Origin: Bacteroidales bacterium
GTDB lineage: Bacteria; Bacteroidota; Bacteroidia; Bacteroidales; UBA1715
Direction: 5' to 3'
NCBI GenBank assembly: GCA_031286165.1
Contig: JAITUU010000029.1
Span: 1 to 64,000, forward strand
Length of the DNA stretch: 64,000 bases
Positions 1 to 8,665 of the stretch are shown here, in pieces. The position numbers and the translations under genes are program-made. Below the pieces are notes generated by a model. The model was not told the origin of the DNA. It did not search any database and was given only the letters and a program-made list of their open reading frames with translations. The stretch's first letter is position 1. Each line of letters opens with the position of its first letter.

Positions 1-40
1 CGAACAATCCTACACGACCTTGTTGTTTGTATGTACTCAT
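1..40 (-). CDS. 5' end of an unidentified gene, cut by the window edge
   Basis: An ATG at 38-40 opens a leftward frame that reads MSTYKQQGRVGLF and then leaves the window. The support is a Bacteroidota-type promoter just upstream: a -7 box TATCTTTG at 71-64 and TTG 20 bases before it, leaving about 23 bases to the start codon. Thirteen residues are too few to assign a family, so no function is proposed. Confidence 0.5.
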   Translation of the reverse strand, partial: MSTYKQQGRVGLF

Positions 41-63
41 TATCTTCGTATTCTAATTTGATA

Positions 64-94
64 CAAAGATACAATTTATTATGCTGATTTACAA
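64..94 (-). promoter_or_regulatory. Promoter of the gene leaving the left edge
   Basis: Reading leftward, TTG (94-92), 20 bases, then TATCTTTG (71-64). This matches the Bacteroidota sigma-ABfr pattern. Confidence 0.55.
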
Positions 95-352
95 GTTTTT
101 AATTTTTAGAGGTGCCCTACAAAAGTATATATTTTATTTTCCATTCATTTTATCGAGATTATTTTTGACTTTCTTTGATATTCAGCACATTAATTTTCCT
201 TAGAGAAGCATACAATGGAATTTTTCGTGTATTGACAATGCTTTCTTTCTTATAATTTCTACACGCATACCCAAAAATTCCAAATTAAAATGCAATATTT
301 GCAGTCGAAAAACGTTCATACTTGAACTTTTACAGTAAAACGAACTCTTCTT
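95..352. other. Gene-free AT-rich spacer before the GH5 gene
   Basis: No credible gene, RNA or repeat is visible between the leftward promoter and the GH5 start. No clear TAnnTTTG box for the GH5 gene was found here. The short open frames have no family features. Confidence 0.5.
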
Positions 353-1507
353 ATGAAAAAACTTCTCTTTTTTTGTTGTGCTATTGCGCTTTTTTCGTGT
401 TCCACGAATACATCTCAATCTCAGAAAGTTACGCAACCATCTATGAATACCGTAGGTTTTGCCATTGACAGAGGTATTAATATTAGTCATTGGCTTTCGC
501 AGGAATATACCAAAAATCAGCGGGAAACATTTTTCACCAAAGACGATGTGCGATTGCTCGATAGTTTAGGTTTCGACCACATTCGCCTGCCCATAGACGA
601 AGAAAATTTATGGGACGAAGAAGGGAAACCTCTTGCCGAAGGATTTGATTATGTAAGAAAAGCAATTCAATGGTGCTTGGAATACAATATGCGCGTGATA
701 GTGGATTTACACATTATTCGCAGTTATTACTTCAACGCCGGCAATGAAGGCGGTGAAAATCAACTTTTTACAAGCCCCAAAGAACAGCAAAAATTCTACA
801 AACTGTGGGCTACGCTTTCCGATTCACTCCACAACTTCCCCGAAAGTATGGTGGCGTATGAACTTTTGAACGAAGCAGCGGCTCCCAATCCGCAAGATTG
901 GAATACATTGGTGGCAGGCGGTGTAAAAACCATTCGCAAAAAAGAACCCGAACGGGTAATTGTAATAGGTTCCAATATGTGGCAAATTACCAAAACCTTC
1001 CCCGATTTGAAAGTTCCAAGAAATGACAAAAACATTATTTTGAGTTTCCACAATTACGACCCCCTTCTGTTTACGCACTATCGTGCAAATTGGACAGAAT
1101 TTGCCGCTTTCGACGACAGTGTGGCATACCCCACCATTATTACCCAAGAAGTATTCGACCGCAATGTAGAGCGTTTTCCCGAAGGTCGCGCACGTGAATT
1201 TTTCAAAGAAGCACTACAAACATACAGCACCGAAAAATTTGAAGAAATATTTCAACCGGCTATTATAAAAGCACGCGAACTGGGTTTGCAACTCTATTGT
1301 GGAGAATTTGGCGCACTACCCACCACTCGCCGCGAATATCGCCTGCACTATTATAAAGACATACTCGAAGCCTTTAACAACAATAAAATTACCTACGCCG
1401 CGTGGGATTACAAAGGAAATTTCGGTATTCGCGAATGGAACGCCGAAACACAACAAAACGGCGCACTCGACAGCGAATTGGCTGCTCTTTTAACAGGAAA
1501 AAAATAA
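353..1507 (+). CDS. Glycoside hydrolase family 5 (cellulase-like) lipoprotein
   Basis: A 384-residue exported glycosidase. The N-terminus is a lipoprotein signal with a lipobox ending in LFSC (Cys16), followed by a Ser/Thr/Gln linker. The catalytic domain starts near RGINISHWLSQ, a form typical of GH5 endoglucanases. LLNEAAAP supplies the acid/base Glu174 and YCGEFGAL supplies the nucleophile Glu318, both expected for a retaining GH5 (beta/alpha)8 barrel. The length suits a single-domain enzyme with no carbohydrate-binding module. It probably cleaves beta-1,4-linked glucan or mannan at the cell surface or in the periplasm; the substrate cannot be read from sequence. It stands alone, with no SusC/SusD pair beside it, and converges with a small leftward gene 6 bases downstream. 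Confidence 0.88.
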   Translation: MKKLLFFCCAIALFSCSTNTSQSQKVTQPSMNTVGFAIDRGINISHWLSQEYTKNQRETFFTKDDVRLLDSLGFDHIRLPIDEENLWDEEGKPLAEGFDYVRKAIQWCLEYNMRVIVDLHIIRSYYFNAGNEGGENQLFTSPKEQQKFYKLWATLSDSLHNFPESMVAYELLNEAAAPNPQDWNTLVAGGVKTIRKKEPERVIVIGSNMWQITKTFPDLKVPRNDKNIILSFHNYDPLLFTHYRANWTEFAAFDDSVAYPTIITQEVFDRNVERFPEGRAREFFKEALQTYSTEKFEEIFQPAIIKARELGLQLYCGEFGALPTTRREYRLHYYKDILEAFNNNKITYAAWDYKGNFGIREWNAETQQNGALDSELAALLTGKK

Positions 1508-1513
1508 GCAAAC

Positions 1514-1717
1514 TTATATAGCCTTCTCAGCGGCAGGAATATACAAATACACCACACTTTCGGCATCATTGGTAGTGAGCGAAGACACACTCACTGTTTT
1601 GTGCGAAGAATTTTCGCTGCACGAAGTAATGGTAACACAAAGAAAAAGAACAGTGATAATGGCAAGAATGCCGATAAGAACTTCGCTTGTGCGGTAGAGG
1701 TCTAAACTTGCTTTCAT
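1514..1717 (-). CDS. Small single-pass membrane protein, function unknown
   Basis: A 67-residue protein with one hydrophobic stretch (about residues 12-33, LIGILAIITVLFLCVTITSC) after a short charged N-terminus, then a polar Ser/Thr/Asn-rich tail. It could be a membrane-anchored peptide, or a lipoprotein if the Cys near residue 33 is processed, although the lipobox is poor. It lies between the convergent GH5 gene and the end of the aminotransferase gene. A near-match -7 box (TATTATTG) lies upstream. I recognise no family, and the small size leaves real doubt that it is a gene. Confidence 0.5.
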   Translation of the reverse strand: MKASLDLYRTSEVLIGILAIITVLFLCVTITSCSENSSHKTVSVSSLTTNDAESVVYLYIPAAEKAI

Positions 1718-1788
1718 AATGGTACAATTTTAATCTATGTTTGCTCTGAATTATGGAGCAATAATAGATTTTTTTGAAAACAATCACC

Positions 1789-1805
1789 CTCATAGTCTGT
1801 ATGAG
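1789..1805 (-). terminator. Possible weak hairpin after the sugar aminotransferase gene
   Basis: CTCATA and TATGAG form a 6-bp stem around a 5-base loop, 34 bases past the aminotransferase stop. The T-rich tract on the leftward strand (TTGTTTTC) is not immediately adjacent, so this is either a weak terminator or an operator of the small gene at 1514-1717. Confidence 0.3.
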
Positions 1806-1838
1806 ATGTTTTTGTTTGGGCTATGATATTCCGCAGAA

Positions 1839-2960
1839 TTAATCAAGTATTTCACGCACATTTTGAACTATCCACTGCACTTGTTCTTCGCTCAATTCGG
1901 GGTGTATGGGCAGCGAAAGTACCGTTTCGCACAATTCTTCCGAAACGCTGCAATTCTCCGCAGGAAATTGAGAATATGCGCGTTGCGCGTGCAAGGGCTG
2001 CGGATAATACACACGAGTAGGTATGCCACGCTGCGCCAAATGAGTTTGTAATTCATTCCGCCTGCCATTTTTTACTTGTATGGTATATTGATGAAACACG
2101 TGCGCCGATTGCGAATTTCGTGCAGGAATTACAATATGCGGATTGCCGAAAAACGCACTATCGTACTGATTGGCAATAGTTTGACGCGCTAAGGTATATT
2201 CAGGTAAATATCGAAGTTTTACATTAAGCACGGCGGCTTGCAAGGTATCCAAGCGAGAATTTACGCCCACAAATTCGTGCCGGTAGAGCGTGCATGAACC
2301 GTGATTGGCTATCATGCGCATTGTTTGTGCAAGCGTATCATCATTCGTAAAAATTGCACCACCATCGCCAAAAGCACCCAAATTTTTCGATGGAAAAAAC
2401 GAAGTACAACCCACTGCACCCATACAACCCGACTGTGTTTTTTCACCGTTTGCAAACGTATATTCCGCAGCTATCGACTGACAAGCATCTTCTACTACAT
2501 ATATATTGTGCGCCTGCGCCACTTTTAAAATTGCTTCCATATCGGCATTTTGCCCAAATAAATGTACGGGAATAATTGCTCGTGTGCGCGGTGTAATTGC
2601 TCGCTCGATACTTTCTATGGAAATGCTACATGTATCGCGGCGCACATCTACAAACACCGGCGTGAGGTGAAGTAATGCTACAACTTCGGCAGTGGAAACA
2701 AATGTAAATGAAGGAAGTATAACTTCATCTCCCGGCTGCAAACCAAGAGCCATAAGTGCTATTTGCAACGCATCGGTGCCATTTCCTACCGGAATTACGT
2801 TCCGAACGCCCAAAAACTTTTCTAAATTATGCTGAAAATCAGAAATTTGACTTCCTTTAACAAAAGCATTACTTTCTATTACTTCCTGCATGGCAGCAGA
2901 AAGTTCCTGTTGTATTTTTCGGTGTTGGCTTGCAAGGTCAAGCATTAGAATTGAGTGCAT
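1839..2960 (-). CDS. DegT/DnrJ/EryC1/StrS-family sugar aminotransferase
   Basis: A PLP enzyme of about 373 residues that transfers an amino group to a nucleotide-linked keto-sugar, a step in making amino sugars for lipopolysaccharide, capsule or glycoprotein. Family marks seen: GNGTDALQIALMALG (cofactor phosphate site), PSFTFVSTAEV, VEDACQS (Asp contacting the pyridine nitrogen), and FFPSKNLGAFGDGG, whose Lys forms the Schiff base. The start MHSILMLDLASQ is 29 bases after the flavodiiron stop; a second ATG 15 bases later gives MLDLASQ, equally usual for the family. The longer open frame upstream overlaps the flavodiiron gene and is rejected. The two genes probably share a transcript, an unexpected pairing because the glycan island lies 37 kb away. 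Confidence 0.9.
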   Translation of the reverse strand: MHSILMLDLASQHRKIQQELSAAMQEVIESNAFVKGSQISDFQHNLEKFLGVRNVIPVGNGTDALQIALMALGLQPGDEVILPSFTFVSTAEVVALLHLTPVFVDVRRDTCSISIESIERAITPRTRAIIPVHLFGQNADMEAILKVAQAHNIYVVEDACQSIAAEYTFANGEKTQSGCMGAVGCTSFFPSKNLGAFGDGGAIFTNDDTLAQTMRMIANHGSCTLYRHEFVGVNSRLDTLQAAVLNVKLRYLPEYTLARQTIANQYDSAFFGNPHIVIPARNSQSAHVFHQYTIQVKNGRRNELQTHLAQRGIPTRVYYPQPLHAQRAYSQFPAENCSVSEELCETVLSLPIHPELSEEQVQWIVQNVREILD

Positions 2961-2989
2961 AAATACAGTTTCACATGAGCACATTGGAA

Positions 2990-4180
2990 TTATTTCCCCA
3001 ATACCGCCTGCGCCATTTTCAGCCCCAATTCGTAGCACTGTTGGTATTTTTCGGCTTTGAGGGCTTGTTTTTCTTCCACGCTGCCCACTATGTGCCAATG
3101 CAATTTTTCTGCCCACGGCACAAGTGTTTTTACACTCACTCCTGCCCATGTGCACGAACCAAAGGCTGCAAAAATACGATGTTTCACACCGCGCATCTCT
3201 ATTTTGTGGAGCAGCGCAGCCACACCGGGAAAAAGTTCGTTCATATAGGTTGGCGAACCAATTACCAAGCCGGAATATTTAAACACATCGGCAAGCACAA
3301 ACGAAAGGTCGGTTTTAGAAACATCGTGCAGCAGCACCTTCGACACGCCGCCGGCTACAATTCCTTCGGCTATCACTTCCGCCATTTGCTCGGTATGCCC
3401 GTACATAGAGCCGTAGGCAACTACTACTCCCTTTTCCAATGCTTCGTAGCGGCTGTATTTGTCGTACAATTCCACCACTTTTGCGCGGTGTTCTGTCCAC
3501 ACCGGACCGTGCGTGGAACAAATCGTATCAATTTCGAGCGATGAGAGTTTTTTGAGTGCATTTTGCACCGGCACACCGTATTTTCCCACAATATTGGCAT
3601 AGTAGCGGCGCATTTCACCCCAATATTTGTCGAGATTAATGGAAGTATCCACTACGCCGCCGTCCAACGTGCCGAAGCACCCGAAGGCATCGCCCGAAAA
3701 GAGAATTTTCTCTTGTTTGAGATATGTTACCATCGTTTCGGGCCAATGCACCATAGGTGCAAGATAAAATTGCAGTGTTTTTTCTCCCAATATCAGTTCG
3801 GCAGCATCGGTTACTTCAAGTAAATTATCAACTACGCCGTAGTAGCCTTTCAGCATATCGAAGGTTTTGGCATTGCCTATTATTTGAATATTGGGATACT
3901 GCTGCGTAATCAATCGAATAGAGCCGGAATGGTCGGGTTCCATGTGGTTGATAATCAAGTAATCCACCTTACGTCCTTGCGTTGCGGCTTCTATTTTTTG
4001 CAAAAAAATATCGAAATAGCCTTCCTCTACGGTGTCTATAAGCGCGATTTTTTCATCGACTATGAGGTAGGAATTGTATGAAACACCGTATGGCAGCGGC
4101 ATTTGGTTTTCAAAAAGCGATTTGCGGCGGTCGTTCACACCCACATAATGCACCGAAGGAGATATTTTTTGTGTTTTCAT
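2990..4180 (-). CDS. Flavodiiron protein (O2 or NO reductase)
   Basis: A 396-residue cytoplasmic enzyme that reduces O2 to water and/or NO to N2O, protecting anaerobes. The N-terminal metallo-beta-lactamase-like domain (to about 250) carries the diiron ligand motif H79-x-E81-x-D83-H84 in NHMEPDHSG, then the later ligand contexts MVHWPETM, SGDAFGCFG and CSTHGPVW. The C-terminal flavodoxin domain starts with VVAYGSMYGHTEQM, the FMN phosphate loop. The start MKTQKISPSVHYVG is chosen because the -7 box lies at 4214-4207, so a longer reading frame would begin upstream of the transcript. Rubredoxin, its usual electron donor, is the next gene upstream on the same strand but has its own terminator. 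The promoter carries a strong palindrome. Confidence 0.93.
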   Translation of the reverse strand: MKTQKISPSVHYVGVNDRRKSLFENQMPLPYGVSYNSYLIVDEKIALIDTVEEGYFDIFLQKIEAATQGRKVDYLIINHMEPDHSGSIRLITQQYPNIQIIGNAKTFDMLKGYYGVVDNLLEVTDAAELILGEKTLQFYLAPMVHWPETMVTYLKQEKILFSGDAFGCFGTLDGGVVDTSINLDKYWGEMRRYYANIVGKYGVPVQNALKKLSSLEIDTICSTHGPVWTEHRAKVVELYDKYSRYEALEKGVVVAYGSMYGHTEQMAEVIAEGIVAGGVSKVLLHDVSKTDLSFVLADVFKYSGLVIGSPTYMNELFPGVAALLHKIEMRGVKHRIFAAFGSCTWAGVSVKTLVPWAEKLHWHIVGSVEEKQALKAEKYQQCYELGLKMAQAVLGK

Positions 4181-4206
4181 GAAGTATAATTTTGATTTTA
4201 TGCACA

Positions 4207-4235
4207 CAAAGGTAGTAATTTTTTCCTGCGCACAA
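4207..4235 (-). promoter_or_regulatory. Promoter of the flavodiiron gene
   Basis: Leftward -7 box TACCTTTG at 4214-4207 and ATTG/TTG ending at 4233, 18 bases apart. It gives a leader of about 20 bases before the ATG at 4180. Confidence 0.65.
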
Positions 4236-4240
4236 TACAT

Positions 4241-4257
4241 TGCGCTATGATAGCGCA
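4241..4257. promoter_or_regulatory. Perfect palindrome upstream of the flavodiiron promoter
   Basis: TGCGCTAT-G-ATAGCGCA is a perfect 8+8 inverted repeat ending 5 bases upstream of the -33 element. It lies outside the rubredoxin terminator stem, so it is a good operator candidate for an O2-, NO- or redox-sensing regulator. It does not match the FNR/CRP half-site TTGAT. Confidence 0.5.
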
Positions 4258-4258
4258 T

Positions 4259-4296
4259 AAAAAACTCCGAACAAATGCGTGAGCACTCATTCGGAG
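4259..4296 (-). terminator. Rho-independent terminator of rubredoxin
   Basis: Stem CTCCGAA/TTCGGAG (4265-4296) with further pairing inside the loop, followed leftward by six T residues (4264-4259). It begins 22 bases after the rubredoxin stop. Confidence 0.8.
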
Positions 4297-4317
4297 CAAA
4301 CAATTTTTCGGCAGGAA

Positions 4318-4479
4318 TTATTCTTGCACTTCAAAACTATCTTTATCTACTCCGCACACCGGACAAGTCCAATCGGCAGGAATATCTTCAAAGGCTGTGC
4401 CGGGCGCAACGCCGCTATCGGGGTCGCCCACTGCAGGGTCATACACATAACCGCATACTGTACAAACATACTTTTTCAT
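4318..4479 (-). CDS. Rubredoxin
   Basis: A complete 53-residue rubredoxin starting [18 protein letters not shown]. The iron is held by two CxxCG motifs, CTVCGY near residue 6 and CPVCGV near residue 39, with the conserved aromatic and proline context ([12 protein letters not shown]). It is a small cytoplasmic one-electron carrier. Its best-known partners are flavodiiron proteins and rubrerythrins, and the flavodiiron gene lies 137 bases downstream on the same strand. A strong terminator separates the two, so they are probably separate transcripts. No clear TAnnTTTG box was found upstream. Confidence 0.95.
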   Translation of the reverse strand: MKKYVCTVCGYVYDPAVGDPDSGVAPGTAFEDIPADWTCPVCGVDKDSFEVQE

Positions 4480-4678
4480 AGTGGTAATTTTTTAGTTAAT
4501 TATTAGGGTTTATTTATACGGTAAATATGCGCTTTATTTTTTAAGAAATCATGTTTTTGAATCTGTTTTTGCGCATATTTTTACATAAAAAAAAGCAGAC
4601 TTCACGTTCGCAAAATCCACTTTTTTAAACAATCAACTCGTTATTTCAGAGCAAATTACAATATTTCAATTCAAGTAT
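4480..4678 (-). other. AT-rich spacer between mreB and rubredoxin
   Basis: No gene is visible. It must hold the end of the mreB transcript and probably the rubredoxin promoter, but no perfect TAnnTTTG box was found. Confidence 0.35.
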
Positions 4679-5701
4679 TTATCGAATAAGGAATTGGAAT
4701 TTGTCGATATTTTTGAGTGCCACACCCGTACCGCGAGCAACTGCGTGCAGAGGGTCTTCGGCTATATGGAACTTGATTTTGTGTTTGTTTTCAAATCGTT
4801 TTGCCAAACCACGCAACAATGCGCCGCCGCCTGCCAAATAAATTCCCTTATTGTAAATATCTTTGTACAATTCCGGTGGAGTTTGCTCCAAAGCCGAAAG
4901 TATGGCACTTTCTATGCGCGTGATAGATTTATCCAAACAATAGGCAATTTCGGTATATGACACCGGAATTTCCACCGGCAATGCCGACATTTGGTGTGGA
5001 CCGCGTACAATATAATCTGCCGGCGGTTCGTCCAAACCATCGGTAGCAGCCCCCACATTGATTTTAATATCTTCGGCTGTGCGTTCACCAATTTTTATAT
5101 TATGCTGATAGCGCATATATTCCTGAATATCGGCAGTGAAATTATCACCTGCCACTTTAATAGATTTATCGCACACAATACCGCCGAGTGCAATCACCGC
5201 AATTTCAGTAGTTCCACCGCCTATATCTACTATCATATTACCGTCGGGAGCCTCCACGTCAAGTCCTATTCCAATAGCAGCCGCCATAGGTTCGTGTATC
5301 ATATACACTTCGCGTCCGCCGGCATTTTCGGCAGAGTCGCGCACCGCACGAAGTTCCACCTCGGTACAACCAGAAGGAATACACACCACCACTTTGAGCG
5401 AAGAATTGAACATAGAACTTTTTTTGTCTATCATTTTTATCATGCCGCGAATCATAATTTCGGCAGCGTTAAAGTCGGCAATCACACCATCGCGCATGGG
5501 GCGAGTAACTATAATATTGCGGTGCGTTTTTCCCTGCATTTGGCGTGCCTTGTGCCCTATGGCAACCGGTTTCCCCGTGTGCGCATCTACCGCCACTATA
5601 CTTGGTTCGTCCACCACAATTTTATCATTCTGTATAATGATAGTGTTTGCCGTTCCAAGGTCTATGGCTATTTCTTGTGTTAAAAATGAAAATAATCCCA
5701 T
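4679..5701 (-). CDS. mreB: Rod-shape-determining actin homologue MreB
   Basis: A 340-residue bacterial actin that polymerises under the inner membrane and positions the elongasome. The actin ATPase marks are clear: AIDLGTANTII (phosphate 1), MIVDIGGGTTEIAVIALGG (phosphate 2) and YLAGGGALLRGLAKRF (adenosine loop). The hydrophobic N-terminus MGLFSFLTQ fits membrane association. It follows purH by 85 bases on the same strand, an arrangement common in Bacteroidota. There, mreC, mreD, a penicillin-binding protein and rodA usually follow, whereas here the next gene is rubredoxin. The rest of the shape operon must lie elsewhere, or the cell may not be a typical rod. Confidence 0.96.
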   Translation of the reverse strand: MGLFSFLTQEIAIDLGTANTIIIQNDKIVVDEPSIVAVDAHTGKPVAIGHKARQMQGKTHRNIIVTRPMRDGVIADFNAAEIMIRGMIKMIDKKSSMFNSSLKVVVCIPSGCTEVELRAVRDSAENAGGREVYMIHEPMAAAIGIGLDVEAPDGNMIVDIGGGTTEIAVIALGGIVCDKSIKVAGDNFTADIQEYMRYQHNIKIGERTAEDIKINVGAATDGLDEPPADYIVRGPHQMSALPVEIPVSYTEIAYCLDKSITRIESAILSALEQTPPELYKDIYNKGIYLAGGGALLRGLAKRFENKHKIKFHIAEDPLHAVARGTGVALKNIDKFQFLIR

Positions 5702-5786
5702 TGTATGTTAGTTTAAAAGTCTGTATGTCTATCTGTTTGAATATTCAATTATATCTTTAAGTCTATCTATCTAAACATCTACTATT

Positions 5787-7382
5787 TTAGTGTTTAAAGT
5801 GTCTTCGTCCGGTAAATACCATTGCAATGCCGAATTGGTCGCAGGCTTTGATAACGTCTTCATCGCGAATGCTGCCGCCGGGTTGCACTATGTATTTAAT
5901 GTTGTATTCGTTTGCCACCTCCACGCTGTCGCTGAATGGGAAGAAGGCATCGGAAATAAGTACCGATTGTTCTATTACCGCAGCTTCTTTCAAATTGAAA
6001 CGCGGAATGGTGAGCCAGCGCAAACTGTCCAAACGGTTGGGCTGCCCCATACCTGCGCCGGTGAGCCAATAGGAACCGTCAGCCGTTTGCGAAACAAGCG
6101 CAATGGCGTTACTTTTCAAATGTTTGCCTGCTTGCGTGCCAAATTTCGCTAAATCTATTTGCGTTGGGGTAAATTGTTTTTGCGTTACCGGTTTGTACTC
6201 GGTGTCAAGCCCTTCGTCTTCGTCTTGCACCAGCAAACCGCCATTGATGGAGCGATAGAGTTTTTCACCGGTAATTTCGGGTTTGATAGGAGTTACCAAC
6301 ACGCGCAAATTTTTCTTTTTCGCCAAAATTTCGAGGGCTTCCGCCGAATATGCCGGTGCTATGATAATTTCTACAAACTTATCGCTCAGCCATTTTGCCA
6401 CATCAGCCTCAACCGTTGCTGTAAAACAAAGAATCCCACCAAATGCGCTGATAGGGTCGCCTGCCCATGCAAGTTCCAATGCTTTCATTGCCGTATTGGA
6501 AACTGCTAATCCACAAGGATTTAAGTGTTTCACCACCGACACTGCCACTTTGTCTTTAATATTCGACACAGCATGATAGGCATCGCTGGCGGCTTTCCAA
6601 GCGGCATCGGCATCGAGCATATTGTTGTACGAAAGTTCTTTGCCTTGCAATACTTGCGAATTGGCGAGCGTTGCAGCGTTGTTTGTATTATTGAATTGAT
6701 AGAAGGTTGCTTTTTGATGCGGATTTTCGCCGTAGCGAAGCACCGAACCGTTGCTTACACTGATTTTTTCGGCGGCAGTTTTACTTTCACCTTGATTAAA
6801 GTAATTGAATATTGCAGAATCGTAGTGAGAAGATGTATTAAATGCCTCACGAGCAAATAATTTACGGTCATCAATTGAAGTAGTACCTTTCTTGCTTTCG
6901 AGCAATGAATCTAAGGTTGCATATTGCTGTTTCGATGCTACAATTACTACATCTTTAAAATTTTTCGCAGCAGCACGAATAAGTGAAATTCCACCAATGT
7001 CGATTTTTTCTATCACATCTTGTTCGGCAGCACCCGAAGCAACAGTTGCTTCAAACGGATACAAATCCACAATCACCAAATCTATTTCAGGTATTTCATA
7101 TTCAGCGAGTTGTGCCTTATCACCTGCATTATCTCTTCGGGCTAAAATACCGCCAAAAACTTTTGGGTGGAGGGTTTTTACTCGTCCACCCAGAATAGAA
7201 GGGTAACTTGTAAGATTTTCTACCGGAAGCACTGCACAACCCAACGTTTCCAAAAAGTCCTGAGTTCCACCTGTGGAATAAAACGTAACACCTAAGTCTT
7301 TCAGTTTCAGAACAATACTATCAAGTCCGTCTTTGTAATACACTGAAATCAACGCTGATTTAATTTGTTTTTCTGTATTCAT
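5787..7382 (-). CDS. purH: Bifunctional AICAR transformylase / IMP cyclohydrolase
   Basis: A 531-residue cytoplasmic enzyme catalysing the last two steps of purine synthesis: 10-formyl-THF-dependent formylation of AICAR, then closure to IMP. The N-terminal MGS-like cyclohydrolase domain shows STGGTQDFLETLG and GGRVKTLHPKVFGGIL. The C-terminal transformylase domain begins near RYGENPHQKA and contains VVKHLNPCGLAV, which carries the catalytic Lys-His pair. The protein ends FTGRRHFKH, a very conserved PurH C-terminus. The length is normal. A leftward TATATTTG box at 7410-7403 lies 21 bases before the start, and mreB follows on the same strand. Confidence 0.97.
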   Translation of the reverse strand: MNTEKQIKSALISVYYKDGLDSIVLKLKDLGVTFYSTGGTQDFLETLGCAVLPVENLTSYPSILGGRVKTLHPKVFGGILARRDNAGDKAQLAEYEIPEIDLVIVDLYPFEATVASGAAEQDVIEKIDIGGISLIRAAAKNFKDVVIVASKQQYATLDSLLESKKGTTSIDDRKLFAREAFNTSSHYDSAIFNYFNQGESKTAAEKISVSNGSVLRYGENPHQKATFYQFNNTNNAATLANSQVLQGKELSYNNMLDADAAWKAASDAYHAVSNIKDKVAVSVVKHLNPCGLAVSNTAMKALELAWAGDPISAFGGILCFTATVEADVAKWLSDKFVEIIIAPAYSAEALEILAKKKNLRVLVTPIKPEITGEKLYRSINGGLLVQDEDEGLDTEYKPVTQKQFTPTQIDLAKFGTQAGKHLKSNAIALVSQTADGSYWLTGAGMGQPNRLDSLRWLTIPRFNLKEAAVIEQSVLISDAFFPFSDSVEVANEYNIKYIVQPGGSIRDEDVIKACDQFGIAMVFTGRRHFKH

Positions 7383-7402
7383 TTCGTTATTTTTTTGCGT
7401 TG

Positions 7403-7410
7403 CAAATATA
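7403..7410 (-). promoter_or_regulatory. -7 box of purH
   Basis: TATATTTG read leftward, 21 bases upstream of the purH ATG. No convincing -33 partner was seen. Confidence 0.45.
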
Positions 7411-7549
7411 TAATTTTTATGAGTTTATGTATGGTGCAAGAGGTAAAATTATTTTAATTTTTTGCACTGATTTTTTTTGCCGATTTCTTTCTTCGGTGCA
7501 ACAATCAACAAAAATATATAATTCGCTGAAAATCAATTACTTATATTTA

Positions 7550-8515
7550 CTAAAAGAACATGGTTTTCCCTACGAACACATTGCTGCCTTCGACGACTTC
7601 TTGCTTTTTGTTGATTTTATTCAATTGAGCAAGTTTTTGCACTTTTACAGCATAGAGTTGTGCTATGGAATGGAGGGTTTCTCCGGCAGCAACCGTGTGT
7701 GAAACGTATGGTTTTTCGGCTTTCGCGCGTTTTGCTTCTATATATACCACATCGCCGGGGTTCAAAGAATCACCTTGCTGTAAATCATTGAAAGAGAATA
7801 ATTTCCACACAGGCATTGAAAGTTTTTGTGCAAGCGAAAATAGTGTTTCTCCGTCTTGCAAAATTACATATTCCACGTTATTGTTTTCATACACACTGCG
7901 TCCGTTAATAGCGCGTATGGCTTTGTTGAGCGCAAGGTTAGGCGGCGCAAGCGTAGGATTTGGAGCCGTGCCTTTTACTTTTTCCACTTCGTCTGCTTTT
8001 GCCACAGGTGCATTCATTGTATCGTATTTATGCAATTCGTGGTCTTCTATAATTTTTATAAGCATTTGCGCATACTGCGGATTGGTAGCGTAGCCCGCTT
8101 TTTTCAAGCCGTGCGCCCAATTTTTATAATCGGTTTTTTCGTATGAAAAAAGCGTAGCATAACGCGGTCCGTTTTTAATAAATTCCGAATGGTCTTTGAA
8201 GGATTCCGTAGCAGTGGGATACACGCGGAAACACTCGTTTTTCTCGTCATCATCGTGAACTACGCGCTTTCCCTGCCACGAACCGTAGCATTTTATGCCA
8301 AAATGATTGTTGCTTTTGCGCGTAAGTTCGCTATTACCATCACCCGATTCCAAACACGCCTGAGCAAGTGTAATACTCGCCGGAATACCCGTGCGGTGCA
8401 TTTCGGAAACGGCAATCGAAGCAAATTGTTCAATGTATTCAATGCGCGACACACGCTGCCCAAAAGCCGCACACGCACACGCAATCAACAATACTACACT
8501 AACAAAACGCTTCAT
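7550..8515 (-). CDS. Exported LysM glucosaminidase (peptidoglycan hydrolase)
   Basis: About 321 residues. A signal peptide ([20 protein letters not shown]) is followed by a GH73-type glucosaminidase domain: [19 protein letters not shown] holds the expected catalytic Glu, and [12 protein letters not shown] and [11 protein letters not shown] are typical of the FlgJ/AcmA fold. Two LysM repeats follow at the C-terminus, [19 protein letters not shown] and [19 protein letters not shown], which bind glycan strands. It should cleave N-acetylglucosamine-MurNAc bonds during growth or cell separation. An alternative ATG four codons upstream (8527) is possible; MKRF gives the better signal peptide. A TATTTTTG box at 8551-8544 supports a start close to here. 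Confidence 0.9.
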   Translation of the reverse strand: MKRFVSVVLLIACACAAFGQRVSRIEYIEQFASIAVSEMHRTGIPASITLAQACLESGDGNSELTRKSNNHFGIKCYGSWQGKRVVHDDDEKNECFRVYPTATESFKDHSEFIKNGPRYATLFSYEKTDYKNWAHGLKKAGYATNPQYAQMLIKIIEDHELHKYDTMNAPVAKADEVEKVKGTAPNPTLAPPNLALNKAIRAINGRSVYENNNVEYVILQDGETLFSLAQKLSMPVWKLFSFNDLQQGDSLNPGDVVYIEAKRAKAEKPYVSHTVAAGETLHSIAQLYAVKVQKLAQLNKINKKQEVVEGSNVFVGKTMFF

Positions 8516-8630
8516 ATATCGGTACACTTCTTACAATATGGTGCAAAAATACTGATTTTTCTCATAGCATTTTTTGACGAATCTCAAAAAACTATTCACA
8601 AGTTATTAAACTCTCATTTGCCAAAAATAG

Positions 8631-8638
8631 TATATTTG
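8631..8638 (+). promoter_or_regulatory. -7 box of the small HTH gene
   Basis: TATATTTG, 27 bases before the ATG at 8666. No clear -33 element. Confidence 0.45.
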
Positions 8639-8665
8639 CTTACTAATTTTAAAAACTCAAACACT

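Noticed and set aside
4991-5683. Rightward open frame of about 230 codons opposite mreB
   Set aside because: Shadow of mreB, with no promoter and no recognisable motif.
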